64,000 nt of DNA from Oscheius sp. JU75 (lineage: Eukaryota; Nematoda; Chromadorea; Rhabditida; Rhabditidae), in the NCBI GenBank assembly GCA_037178855.1, contig JASJZC010000004.1, forward strand, positions 372,001 to 436,000, in the 5' to 3' direction. Below, in pieces: positions 44,901 through 57,096 of this stretch (position 1 is its first letter; every line of letters starts with the position of its first letter). Below the pieces are notes generated by a model. The model was not told the DNA's origin. It worked only from the letters and a program-made list of their open reading frames with translations, and did not search any database. The position numbers and the translations under genes are program-made.

Positions 44901-47900
44901 TCGGGTGTCACTGTTCCAGTTTTGGGCTCAGACAGGTAGTTAGATAGCAACTAGAACCATACACACATCCACCTTATTGAATTTTTCTGTTATTCCATCT
45001 TTGCTAGGTAGTAGTTTTTGTGATTCCTCGTCGAAGAATCCTCAAGCTCAAATGGCCTGAAATGGCTGAATCATGTCTCCAGACGGTTTTTCTTGATCTG
45101 TGAGCGATTTTTTAGGTAAACAAGAAGTAAACTGCCAATTTCAGTAGTCTTTCAATGAGTCCGAATGACTCACCAGGTGATTAAGGTGATTAGAGCCATT
45201 TCTCATTGGAAAAGCTAGTCCCACAAAGTCACCTGGTTCATTGTTTACCTGAGAAATCTTTGCTCTCACAGCTGCTTACCGCCATTTGAGCATCTTGACC
45301 ACTACTACTCGAGTTACAGACACATATTTTTTTCCGAATTTGAATATATTTAACCCCTCCAACTGGTTTCCTAGAGACCCGAATCCGTTTCGCCATAGAA
45401 ATTTCGAGAGTTTCTGTCTCTTTTCCTCACCCAATAACATTCTCTCTACATAAGTCTTCTCCCAGTTTCATAATCCTCTAACCAGGGGCTATTGCGGCGC
45501 GAACCCACTTTGAAGTGAGAGAGTACTACTACTCTCTACGCTCTTATGATGCATAAACAAGCCTCCCCCATTTTCAGATGATCGCGGGATGTGCGGGCTG
45601 ACAGATCTCGTCTCCAGCTGTCTGACGAAACCCCGGCCCCCGAAGGAGATCGAGCCATTCCTCTGGGCGAGTCTCTTCACCGGCGTGCCGCCATGTATAC
45701 AGTTCTACACGAAGGGAACTAAAGGTCCGTGCTCTTTTTAAATCAGAAGTAGGATAAATTCAGTGAGGAAACCGAAGAAGAAGATCACAGCCAGACTGAC
45801 ATGGTGCAACAACAGTCTTCTGCCGATAGTCATCAGACAGACCATCACTACCAGCTACTTTACGGTCAGTTTCAATCAAAGGTAGCGATTCTGGCTCAAC
45901 TGGTGATACAAAATATTTCCTAAAAATGTTTTCGGGAGTTCCACGTTAGAGAAACAACTTTTATCAATCCGGCTATCGAACCCGACCCCCTCTGTTTTGT
46001 AGCCGGAGCGCTGTAGCGCTAACCGACTGAGCCATCAGGACAAAGCTGTTTATTAAAAAAAAAATGCCTCATTTCCCTTTTTGCAGATCGTGGACGAGTC
46101 CCTGGAATACATCGGCTACTGGGGCCGTCATCTGAAAAGTGCCAAGTACAGATCAATGAAGCCACATCAGAAGATCAATCACTATCCTGGAGCCTTCCAC
46201 ATCGGCCGAAAGGACCGTCTTTGGCAGTACATCGCGGCTCAGGCGAAGCGTTTTGGCGAGGAGTACGACATCATGCCCAAGACGTACATTCTCCCCGCGG
46301 AGAAGACCGAACTCACTGCTTATTTGGAGGCCGACTCGGAGAATCATGTTATTGTCAAGCCGGTACCGTTTTTGAGTTAAAACCCTCAATGGAAATTCTA
46401 GCCAGCCAGTGCACGAGGAGATGGAATCACGGTAACGCGACGAATGAAGGATATCCCGTGGACGACGGCCGTGATAGCGCAGCACTATGTCGATCGGCCG
46501 CTTCTGATCAACGGGGCCAAGTTCGATCTAAGGTTCTATGCCTATTGCCCTTCACTGGAGCCACTCAGAATTTACATCTATGAGCAGGGATTGGTCCGAT
46601 TTGCCAGTGTTCCGTAGGTTTTATTATTAGCAATTTCCGAGTTCTGGGGCCAGTAGAATTGAACTATCGACTGTTTGATTCGCATCTCATAAGACTAATC
46701 ACGGTTAGGTGCACAAAAGCACAGAATTTACCAAAATTCGTCTGAGATTATGCTATAAAACTGTAGTCGTCAAAAATTTTGATGGAGTGGGAATAATGAC
46801 AGATTTGCAGCTACTCCCAGAACAAGGAGACGGTTTCGAACAAGTACATGCACCTGACCAACTACTCTATCAATAAACTAGCTGAAAAGGACGGCGTGCT
46901 AGACAGTCCCGTTCCGAAATGGCGGCTGACTGAGCTCTGGGATTACTTCGAGGCCAAGGTAAGTTGTTTCTATCAATTTTTGCTCGCAAATCCTTCAATT
47001 TTTGTCAAAAATACCAAATTTCAGGGAATAGACTCGAGTCAGGTGCTGGCCAGAATCGAAGATGTCATCGTCAAGGCATTCATTGCTTCGGAGACGGCCA
47101 TTCGCAAGCACATGGCTCATTTCGTGAAGCAGGGCTTTATCTGTCACGAACTCTTCGGCGTAGATATTCTCCTGGATGAGGATCTGAGGCCCTGGGTGCT
47201 GGAAGTAAACATCTCCCCCTCACTGCACAGCGGTACCCCTCTGGACATCTCAGTCAAGGCCCCTCTGGCCAAGGATGTCCTCAATTTGGCGGGAATCTAC
47301 GTGCCGCCGGATGAGCGAGAGATCGCAAACTATGCCTACTGCACGAGGCCGAAGAATGGGGAGAAAGACGCGGAACAGATTACGGTACCACTTTGATCCC
47401 TTTTCCCAACAAGAAGACAATGTTTAGAAAGAAACAGCTTGGCTGGCCAAATACGAGCAGGAAGGAGAGGTCAATAGGCAGATTCTGAAGCATCTCACAG
47501 CTGAGGATACCCGCTATTTGGTCGAATTTGAGGACGAATACAGGAGAAAAGGCGACTTTAAACTCGTTTTCCCGACCATGAAAACGGAAGAACTGCAACG
47601 GTAAGTGTTTGTCGTTTATTGCCTCCACTTAATTGTTTGCAAGTTACAGTAAAAATTATTTTGTTTTGGAATAGTTGGGAAAATTAGGTTAGGAAAAGAT
47701 TGTTTTGGTAAACCGAATAGTTTCTGGGCTGAAATCTAGTTCAAAATGCCTAAAAGTATATGAATTTCCCTCAAACTCTTCGCAAATTTCCCATTTTTCA
47801 GCTACTTCGTGGAGCCAGCCTACGCGAATCTGCTTCTACAGCAGTGGCAGATCGACCAGAGCACGAATCGGAGCGTCGGAATCGCCCGCCTCGAAAAACT

Positions 47901-47952
47901 CTGCCAAGAAGGAATCATGGACTTTGAAATGGCTCCAGCTGAATACCTCTAA
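41960..47952 (+). CDS. ttll-4: TTLL4-type tubulin polyglutamylase
   Basis: 547-aa ATP-grasp ligase that adds glutamate to tubulin side chains (cytoplasm/cilia). Exons: 41960-42035, 45578-45724, 45764-45864, 46087-46362, 46402-46613, 46811-46958, 47025-47384, 47428-47600, 47802-47952, all in frame. TTL-domain motifs: INHYPGAFHIGRKDRLW, ENHVIVKPPASARGDGI (nucleotide lysine), QHYVDRPLLINGAKFDLRFY, YMHLTNYSINK, HELFGVDILLD, and WVLEVNISPSLHSGTPLDIS. These match TTLL4 in order and spacing; the long N-terminal region of vertebrate TTLL4 is missing, as in short invertebrate forms. The 3.5-kb first intron is unusual here and contains a large inverted repeat. The short first exon (25 codons) is inferred from phase and an acceptor in front of the ATG. 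Confidence 0.92.
42505..42958. repeat. Large inverted repeat with about 195-bp arms in TTLL4 intron 1
   Basis: The left arm (about 42505-42702, beginning near TTTGGTAATAGTTCGG) returns as the inverse complement at about 42763-42958 (ending CCGAACTATTACCAGAAA). By eye the arms are above 90% identical, with a loop of about 60 nt. There is no reading frame between. It may be a foldback/MITE element or a hairpin that pairs in the nascent RNA. Confidence 0.85.
45966..46045 (-). repeat. tRNA-like relic in TTLL4 intron 3
   Basis: Minus strand: CCTGATGGCTCAGTCGGTTA, then GCGCTACAGCGCTCCGGC and GGGTTCGATAGCCGG. The best-preserved member: A and B boxes intact, but an extra GCGCTACA insertion spoils the anticodon arm. 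Confidence 0.65.
46648..46710 (-). repeat. tRNA-like relic in TTLL4 intron 5
   Basis: Minus strand: CCTAACCGTGATTAGTCTTA, later GTTCAATTCTACTGGCCC. Strongly decayed. Confidence 0.4.
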
Positions 47953-49222
47953 ACTGCCCGATATATTGATGTTTACGGTTATACACTTTCACACACTGTA
48001 TTCTCAGTCTTTCTATTTTGTCACGTTGTTGCTAGCCTTGTTTCTCACTTATTTAGCGAACATAAGTGCTCTACCCTCTCCGTTCCTGCCTAAACTCAGG
48101 GTTTTCGTTAAATTCACAACATGCATTGCCCTTACTGCCTGAAGTGCCTGTTTTTTTTGTCATTTTACTACAAAAAAAGATTCTGTAGATTGTGCCTAGA
48201 GATAAAAGAAGTTTACTAATCGTGTTTTTGTATTGTTTTCGACAGAAAATGGCTGAAAAAAATGACAGATGGATTGAAAAAGAACTCGAGAGGCATGAAT
48301 TTTTGAAAGCGGGCCGGAATTTTGGTCTCGAAACGAGCTTGTATCTTGAAGCGAAGTAGCTTGAATCAGGGGAGTACAGTACATCAGCAGAGAATTTTCC
48401 AGCGGATTTTTCTTTTCCTAAAATTAATGTGTCTTTTCCTTTTTGTATCCGGGAGCTTCTTTACGGCGATGCCAGCAATGAAAAGCATGCAAATAGATGT
48501 TTCCGAGAGAACAGGGAGGTTTTGAAAAATTTAAAAAAATGAAAAAAAAACTTCTTCTTTTTTTCCTGGCTTACCTCTAAAAATGAGAACAGCTCTGAAA
48601 ATTAGTAGAATACAGTTGGAAATGAGTTTATTTGATTGCGAACAGCTAGTTTACTAAAAAAAAACCTAAAAATTTCCGATTTCCCTGAAAACATTGTTTA
48701 CTTGTTTTTCGTGTTTGCTTGACATGCTCCCTCGGCCATCCGCTAACAGCAGCTCGCATCTTGCCGAAAACAGGAAACATTGCGAAATCGTTTGGCTTTT
48801 GAAACCAAGGCTCTGTTATCGGAATTCCTTTTATCATTTTCTCACCCTTTTCGTTTTTATTTATCTGACGTTCATCAGAACTTTCTGGAAGCTCTTTCCG
48901 TCTTTCCCGCCCTGCCGTTGCTTATCGGGCCAAAGTAATCGCGCTCCAATACAACTTTGCTCAATTTCGGTCTTATGAAGTTTGCGATCTTTTAGGACTT
49001 CTTGGAAATTGGTCTTCTTTCTCCTACTGTTAGAATCACGGCTCCTCTAAGTTTTTTCATGTTTATCCTTTTAATGGCATGTTACAATGTTCCTATGGCT
49101 ATGTTCAAACTCACAACAAGGTGCTAACCTTCTCAGTCCTTCATAAAATCAATTTCCTCGTAATGCACTGCTCTTCCTCTTTACTTTGTTTAATACCTTA
49201 CTTTACACACTTTTCAGTAACC
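47953..49222. other. Spacer between TTLL4 and importin alpha
   Basis: A/T-rich, several poly(A)/poly(T) runs, no supported coding region. The importin start is preceded by ACTTTTCAG at 49209-49217. Confidence 0.55.
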
Positions 49223-50972
49223 ATGGGAGATTCTCGTTTGGTTCAGTACAAGAATAAGGGCAAGGATGCCATGCTGAAAAATCAGCGAGTCGAGGAGGCC
49301 GTCTCCATTCGAAAGGACAAACGAGACGATCTGCTATCCAAGAGAAGAAACATCGAGCTTGAGTGAGTTTCTCCGATTTGTTCCTTTTCTAATTCAATGC
49401 ATTTGTAGAGACGAGGCGGAAACTGCTACCCAGTCCGTCCAGACCCCTTTCGACAGCAACGTGTTGGCCCAGATTGTAGAGCTGGCACAAAGTCCCGACA
49501 CGACTATCCGCTACCAGGCCGTCCAGCAGGCGCGCAAGATGCTCTCGTTGGACCGCAATCCGCCAATCGACGATCTCATATCCAGCGGCATTCTGCCCAT
49601 TCTCGTTCACTGTCTCAGCTCTCCTGAGTGAGTTCTTCCTTTCTGTTTCATCCTAACACAATCGTTTTTAGCGTAAATATACAATTCGAGGCTGCCTGGG
49701 CTCTCACGAACATCGCCTCGGGAACGTCCGAACAGACGCAGGCCGTCGTCAATGCCGGAGCCGTTCCGCTCTTCCTCCAACTGCTCAGCAGCGGCAATCT
49801 GAACGTGTGCGAACAGGCCGTCTGGGCCTTGGGAAATATCATCGGCGATGGACCACACTTCCGCGACTACTGCCTCCAACTGGGCATTCTTCAGCCACTT
49901 CTCGCCTTCATCAATCCGGAGATTCCACTCGGCTTCTTGCGCAACGTGACCTGGGTCATCGTCAATCTTTGTCGTGCGAAGGAGCCTCCCCTTGCTCCCG
50001 AGGTCGTCGCAATCATTCTGCCTGCTCTGGCCCTGCTTATCAATCACGAGGTACCTCTTTCCCATCCTTTTATTACTGAAAGTTGTTTTAGGACGTGAAC
50101 ATACTCGTCGACACAATCTGGGCTCTGTCCTATCTTAACGACGGCGGGAATGAGCAGATTCAGCAAGTGGTAGATAGCGGTGTTGTGCCGATGCTCATTC
50201 CTCTTCTCGGCCACAAGGAAATCAAGGTCCAGACGGCTGCTCTTCGCGCTGTCGGCAACATTGTGACCGGAACGGACGAACAGACGCAAATGGTGCTGGA
50301 TTGCGGTGTGCTGCAGCAGATGCCCGGCCTTCTCACACACTATCGCGAGAAGATCAACAAGGAGGCCGTCTGGTTCCTGTCAAACATAACTGCCGGCAAC
50401 CAGGCCCAAGTGCAGTCCGTTATCGATGCCCATCTGATGCCGATGATCATCAACCTGCTCGACAAGGGAGACTTCCACACCCAGAAGGAGGCAGCCTGGG
50501 CCATATCGAACGTCACAATCTCCGGAAGTGCCACCCAGGTGCTTCACATGGTCGAGTGCGGGGTCATTCCTCCCTTCTGTAGTCTGCTCGACTGCAAGGA
50601 CACCCAGATTGTACAGGTATACATGTTGTTCTTTTTCCTCTCAATTATCAATCTCTAGGTCGTGCTAGATGGAATTAACAACATTCTAAAGATGGCTGGA
50701 GACCGTCAGGAGCAGGTCTGCAGTGAAATCGAAGGCTGCGGCGGCCTGGACAAGATCGAATTCCTGCAAACGCATACCAATGACGAGATCTACAAGTTAA
50801 CATATGAGATTATTGAGACCTACTTTGGGTATATTTCTTTTTACTTTCTTCAGTTTTCTTCTGGTATTTCAGAGGCGACGACGAGGCCGCCGAGCCACAA
50901 GAAGCCCAAGGATTCTCATTCGATCCGTCGGGCAGTGCTCCCGCCCCGAACGAGGGATGGAACTTCAACTAA
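49223..50972 (+). CDS. ima-3: Importin alpha (karyopherin alpha, nuclear import adaptor)
   Basis: 510 aa; binds nuclear localisation signals and, through its IBB domain, importin beta. Exons: 49223-49362, 49409-49627, 49672-50050, 50092-50616, 50659-50828, 50873-50972, in frame. The IBB domain (about 1-50) contains [14 protein letters not shown] and [13 protein letters not shown]. Ten armadillo repeats follow with the conserved Trp/Asn ladder: [85 protein letters not shown]. The tail is acidic ([15 protein letters not shown]) and ends GWNFN, typical of the family. Length is usual. The ortholog symbol is by resemblance to the widely expressed class and is not certain. Confidence 0.95.
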
Positions 50973-51627
50973 ATCGTCGTCCTCTTCACACCCCCACTCA
51001 GATGTCAACTCGAGCCATGTACGAAAAATTTCGGACTCAACCACTTTTTTCAACAAAGGGGGACCTTTTTGTTCAAAAATGAAAATTCGAAATCTTCGAA
51101 AATCCTATATTTTTCGAATTTGACTTTATATCCGTAATCTGGTGATTCAAATATATGCTCTCTCGTATGTAATAAAGAACGTTAGTCGTATTTCGTGTAG
51201 TTTGCGAGCACAGTGCTGCCTAATGAAGAACAGTTCGGACCAGGCTGAACTAGACGTGGTCGAGAGGACCAGTAAGCCTGATCTACATTGATGGGGAATA
51301 GGTAAGTAAAAAAAGTAAACTTTGAGCTCAATCTGTTTTATATCTTCTTTGCCAAACATCCCTCTCACTATCTTTCTCGGCTCATATTTCGCCCTGAAGA
51401 TATCCTCCAGTTCCCATTTAATTAGGTGCCCGTTGTTGTATCATATGTATTCTTTTTATCCCTTATAATTCTCATGTATCGTTCGTCTATAATATGTTCA
51501 TTTCACCTAAATTACATTGCAAAAGACTTCTCTGTTTTTGGTGACGGTTTCTAGGCATAAATTCGGAGTTCCGATAGGTTACTAACAACGACGGCCAGCT
51601 CAGAACGTCTACCGCCCGCTCACTGCA
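50973..51627. other. Spacer after importin alpha
   Basis: AATAAA at 51171-51176 is the probable importin polyadenylation signal. No gene seen. Confidence 0.6.
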
Positions 51628-54600
51628 ATGCGGTTTCGAAATCTCTTCCAAGTTTTTCTGACACTCACAATAGGAAAATGTTTCGGTAGGATAAGGGCCC
51701 AGCCATTTCAACCTCTATTCAGCCGGATTATCTGATCTGTTTAGTATGAAGCGAGCTGTTCAGCAAGGAACATATCTGCCTGATGCTCTCCGTGCATCTG
51801 ATCATACTGGGATCTCAGATAGCCAATTGGACATGCTCTTGAACAAGACTAACTTTGCCAACGAACAGGTGGAAGAGATCAGAAACGCTGTGGCAGCAGC
51901 CCAAGAAACAACGGCTCTTTCAATCAGCTCAGGTAAATTTGTTTATTGAAACACGAGCAATGCGTAATAACATCTAGTAAACCTGTGTTTCATTTCAGAA
52001 GGTAACAGTCCATCTACAGCGTCAATTCCGACTACTACTCCTTTTGTGAGTATCACCTATGTCGAGTACCAAGCGTAAGCAAAGGTCAGAGCAGTATTCA
52101 ATGCCTTTTGACAGGATTCTCGAACAATGGACATGTGAAACGACGAGTAATATGACAGATGTTATGGTTAAAAGTGTTTTTGGTTCTATTCCTTCCACGT
52201 ATAACACAACAACTTCTTCATGCTGTTATCCGTCGGTTGAGTCTTGTGCGCCTTGCGCAGTTACATTCACATACCGATTAAAATTCCCGGTTAATAATCC
52301 AAGTACTGGAAACGGAACAACAAACTGTACCTCGGTCTCCACAACAGCGTAAGACCAATTACAAATACTTGATCGCAATCGTGTTCAGAGTCGCCATGCC
52401 CAGCAAAAGCAGTCCGACTTCGAGTCCCAGGTACAGGTATTGTATTCTGATTTCTCTAGCTTGAAACAATCCATAACCAGCACATTTTCAACAGATCGAC
52501 CACAGCACCTCCTGACGAAACATACATACCTCCGAAGAACCCTTCACCTACTGAATCGAACTCCAGCTCTCGACCAGACGACCCAACTGACGGTCCTCCC
52601 ATTGTATATGACTCTAGTACTTCTGCGACTTCACAAAATTCTTCTGGAAACTCACGAGACAAGACTCAGTCGACTGACAAGGACACGTATGAGGATGAGA
52701 CTACAGCCTCAACTTGGAAGACAGAAGCTGGTCAGGATGGCTCTTCCACAGTTACTGTAAGAGGAGGGAAAGGAGAGGTCGACGGCATCATGACAACTGG
52801 AAAAACAGACAAGTTCGGTACGGGTTCTCGAACAGAAGACGACTCCTCCACTTCTTCAACAGCCCCTACTGTTCCAAGCAAGGACGACGGTACACAGACG
52901 ACTGTCAATGGGAGTGAGTCTACCAGTGGGACAACGATTAAGGGATCCGAGGGATCTGGACAAGGCACAGTGACTAGAACAACAGAAAAAAGTACTGGAA
53001 TTTCTGGTACTACCAGTAACGGAACCAAGTCGACTGATCCCCTCTACTCATCGGAGAGTGACAAGACCACTGCTTCCACTGGAAGTAAGGGAACTACAGT
53101 AAGCCCCAAGGAAGAGAACAGCGACTCATCCTCAACTACTCTCAATGGAACAGAGACATTTGGAAGTACTCACTCGACCGAGGGTACTGAGGGAACAGAG
53201 GCTACTCCTTCTACAGTATCTGGAGAGAATGGGTCTAGAGACGGGACAACGGTTACTGGGAGCCCAGGGACAGGTTTCACTGCCTCTACTGTTATTGAGA
53301 CTGGATCTACTACAGTAGGATTTGGTTCTTTGGTTTTTTTTGAGAAGTGGTTTCAGATCACGAATACCACGGGAAATGGGATTTTCGTGTCGCCAGGAGA
53401 TGCGACGGGAAGCGGGTCTCCAGGTAACGGTGGCTTTTGATGGAGAGTCAGAGGACGGGAGAAATATCGATAGAAAAATCACATAGGGACAGTTTGGAGA
53501 AAGGACTAGCCCTCTTGATTAGTGATCACTTGACCACTGGGCAATCCAAAAGGATTTGACTTTCTGGCTTTCCAGAGAGTTTTTCTCTCTATCTTGACTG
53601 TCCCTCTAACAATACGTGATCTTTGATTGACCTTTGGCGTCTTCCCTATCCTGAGAGTGACCATTGTTTGACCCACAGTAGGTCGCCCATCGAAAAATCT
53701 TTTCAAACTCTCTTTGATGGTAACCTCATTGACTTTCCGACTCTTCCAAAGAGACAGATTGTTCTTCCCCAAATCAGGCACGTCCGTTGACTGCCTAACT
53801 ACTGTAGCTAGTCAGCCACAGACTTTTTGACTACCTACTTTGGATACTGTAGTTGCTGGTCTCTTGTCTTCATATGTACCTACGGGTCTTTCTCTTTTGT
53901 CCTTTCAAGTGAAGTCATTAGAAATATTTGACTACCTTTCGTGCCCTGTCAAATCCCTTGACTACTAATCAGTTCAGGGGCTACAGTCTCTAATGGAGCA
54001 TCAGGAACTGGTAATACGCCTTCAGACTTCTCTGAATCCAATTCTAATGCCACTAATTCCCCACCATCTGGAAACCCTTCTGTCTCTCCCAATTTCTCTG
54101 ATTCAACTGTCTCTGGTGGTCGAATTTTCGGAAACAGTTCCTTGACTACTTCTTCCGGAAAGAACACTGGAACAACAGAAAGGGTTACCTCGACTTCCCC
54201 TGTCCCAACTACCAGAATCATGGCAGACGGAACAGTTGTGAGTCGTTTTTTTCTCCTCCCAAAAAGGGGAGAAGAGTTGGACTTTTCGAAGCGAAAAGCA
54301 ATGCTCTCATGATCAGGTGGCCGAGTGGTTAAGGCGATGGACTGCTAATCCATTGGGGTTTCCCCGCGTGAGTTCGAATCTCATCCTGATCGAATCTTTT
54401 TGTCTTTTTAGCTTACTTTTGTTGTTCAGATTCTGACATCAAGTGCCACGGCCTACGACAACTGCACGATGCTGATCGTGCAGACCAGAATGTACACTAA
54501 TGGGACCATTGGCAACTGGTCAATGTGGTAAGAGAGACAGAGAATACTGTAGAGCTGGTCGGTTAAGGTTCGAGACGGGCTGTACTGTTGGAGTACCCAT

Positions 54601-55889
54601 CATTCCGGGAGAGTTTGCTACCATTCCCATCTCGGCCGCTACAAGCAATGGATCAGTCACCACGACTACTCCCATGGCAACGACCACCAGGACTCTTCCG
54701 GACGGGACGAAGATCCTGTGGGAGGATGCGACCGACTACCCGAACTGTACTCTTCGGATCGTCCAGGGCAGACTCTACCCCAATGGGACAGTCCTGAACT
54801 ACACACAGTGGTAGGAGCCGGGGGTACGGGAGGAACATGGTAGTCAAGAGTATTGCTCGTATTTTAGGTACAGAACGTAAGGGACAGAGAAGATACAGAG
54901 CCAACTAAGGATAGAAAAAGTACAGAGTTAGTCACTGGCTTTAGATAATGATGAGTGGTCAAGAGAGAGGGTCGAACTATGGAGCTCTGTCTTTTTTTTT
55001 TTTGGTTACGGTAGTCGAGCTCTGGTCTACTTTGCATCTTCTAACCCTGTACTCTTACCTGACTATGACTTTCTCGTCTCTTGACTATTCAGTGGACTAC
55101 TGCTTGTCAGACATGTGACTCTCTCCCCTTCAGGCTCGACACCGGTTGTACAACTTGGACTCTCTCCACTCCCAATAGTTCTCTGAATTCTTCGACTACC
55201 GTGACATCTAAAGGGTCTAATGGAACGACTGTATCTCCCGGAACTGACACAATTTCCAAAGGAAGTGCTTCTGTCAATGGAACCAGTACTACCCGAAGTA
55301 GTTCAGTCGGAACTACTATGTTCACCAAAAGTACAGTCAACACGACCACCCCTAGTGTCTCTTGTCCTGTCACAGGCTTCCAGAATACGACGATTAGTAC
55401 GATTCTGATCAATGGTATGTGGTTGACGAAGAGAGTACAGAGACAGTTTTAGGTACCTTCATAGTTCGGACCTGTACTTCCGGGTACACTTTTCCAGACG
55501 GGGCCCCGATGAAGACGTTCGAGTGTGTAGGAGGAGCTTGGAGTGGGCTGGATAACAGTTCTTGTCAGGGTGAGTCGAGTAACTGGTAGTCTATGTATCG
55601 CTCATCAGCCAATTCCTGTCGCCCTCTCTCTATCAGTCTCTCCAATGCCCAGTCTCCGCCCTCTTCGGACTCCAGTCTCTCCTCCAGGCAGGCTATCGGG
55701 AAAATAGTCGTGCATTCCTGTAACTCTCGGTCAGTAGACGTTGAGTGTTGCAGAAAATTCCGAAGGTTCAGATATGTGTTCCCGTCTGGAGAACCCCTTC
55801 GCATCTACGAATGCGTTTCTGGAGGAACCTGGAGCGGGGAAGTTGATTCAGAAAGCTGCCAATGTGAACATACATGGAGATACGGATAA
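51628..55889 (+). CDS. Secreted mucin-like protein with repeated cysteine modules and two sushi-like C-terminal modules
   Basis: 900 aa, extracellular. Exons: 51628-51685, 51723-51932, 51999-52074, 52115-52348, 52389-52430, 52495-53423, 53978-54237, 54430-54527, 54568-54810, 55134-55414, 55453-55569, 55735-55889; all joins in frame. The start MRFRNLFQVFLTLTIGKCF is a signal peptide; the ATG of the next exon would lack one. A 310-residue exon is almost only Ser/Thr/Gly/Asn with many N-glycosylation sites. Module pairs NCTMLIVQTRMYTNG...WFETGCT and NCTLRIVQGRLYPNG...WLDTGCT are clearly duplicated, each split by a phase-2 intron at the Trp codon. The end has two CCP/sushi-like half-modules: GYTFPDG...FECVGGAWSG and YVFPSGE...YECVSGGTWSG. 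No membrane anchor. Family not recognised; a surface-coat or matrix role is only a guess. Confidence 0.82.
54311..54392 (+). tRNA. trnS-GCU: tRNA-Ser (anticodon GCU)
   Basis: 82 nt with the long variable arm of serine tRNAs. Acceptor stem GATCAGG/CCTGATC, A box TGGCCGAGTGG, anticodon loop CTGCTAA (GCU), T-loop GTTCGAATC. It lies in intron 7 of the mucin-like gene, same strand. Confidence 0.96.
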
Positions 55890-57096
55890 AAAATGGTTTT
55901 AGATGTTGATTTGTGAAGGTCCTGAGCTCTTGGAAGCACTCATTCGACGAAGACTTTAATTCTTTCTGTTTACTGAATTTATGGGTCTCTGATGACATAA
56001 AGTGTTGAAATGTTAGTCTATGTTGAAATTTTTATTCTTGGCAATGAAAAAGTAGAGTCAGAATTTATTTTGCCGTAGAGCCGTAAGCAAAATGAGATTA
56101 CAATATGCCTAAGGAACAAAGGGTCGATCAGAATCGACCGAGTAGGAAGTCGAATGGGGTCATTGGAATGAGGTCTTCCTGAGAAAACATGTCAGACAGT
56201 GTCTCGATGCCTGTATAAATGCTACACTTTACATTCGCTCCTTCGATGACTTTCGTGAAGAGTGCTATCAGAAAACATCCTTCGGGATCACACGCAAATG
56301 CCACTTTCATGTCCTCTAAATCCCATCCAGAACACTATCCTAGGACTGAGAATACAATCACATAATCTTCTTTGCTGCCGAAGAATTGGTTAGCCTTGTA
56401 GATCCAATTGCCCGAAGGCCACTTCGGACAACGAGAGCGGCTTTTTTGTAGCCAGAGATGTGAGCTTTGACCGGAAGGAGCGTCTCTGTCCGGGCTGGGC
56501 CCGCTCGAAAATAATGGACAGGCTGGGGGATGAGTCGACGATCTCACAAAATTTGGATTTAGGGGTGTGAAATTATCCAGTTTTTATTGAACCGAAATTC
56601 AGCTCGTCAAAAATTCGGGCCTTACAGGGGCAAGACGGCATACTTTCCGATTCCGATGCAAATTTGCAGAGCATCTACAACTTTTCAGTATATCGGAGAC
56701 CTGAAAAATGTCGTGGAGTAAACTATTATAGGGTTGATTTTGTCTATTCGATTAAACACACTTAGAAACAGAAAATGTGCCGAAATATGCAGAAAGAAAC
56801 TAGTATTTTTGAACTTCCCGCCCAAAATTTCAAGTTCAAAAATGCGTTCCCGGGGATACCAATACACTCGCCAGGGATCACAAACTTGGCCAGCCAGGCT
56901 TGACCGAACCTGGCCGACGTCCTCTCCACTGGGTAGTAAACATTCATATCTCAAACACGACTGCAAATGACGCGCGCTCTAATCAACCAGCGGCAGCAGA
57001 TATAGTTCAAACTGTTCATTTTCTCATTTTCTATCATTCTTTCAATGATTCTGACGCCTTTTTTTAATCAAGCCGGTCAAAACATCGTGATTCAGA
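55890..57096. other. Spacer with weak minus-strand coding signals
   Basis: Between the mucin-like and coiled-coil genes. Apart from the tentative minus-strand exons listed separately, an open stretch at about 56760-56960 (minus) contains GC-rich sequence without a recognised family. Confidence 0.4.
56128..56303 (-). CDS. Possible terminal exon of an unrecognised minus-strand gene
   Basis: Reads EDMKVAFACDPEGCFLIALF and continues to a stop at 56128, through KCSIYTGIETLSDMFSQ and PFDFLLGRF. The acceptor GGGATTTAG precedes it. Codon use looks coding. A further upstream stretch (about 56390-56545) is open in more than one frame, but I could not join it. The pattern VAFACDPEGCFLIAL faintly recalls DNA-clamp proteins of the Rad9 type; this is a weak impression only. 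Confidence 0.35.

Noticed and set aside
46618..46720. Intact tRNA in TTLL4 intron 5
   Set aside because: Only A/B-box remnants; the acceptor and anticodon stems do not pair, so it is listed as a relic.
53424..53977. Minus-strand frame 53506-53781 inside the mucin-like gene
   Set aside because: Lies in an intron of the opposite strand, without motifs or splice sites.
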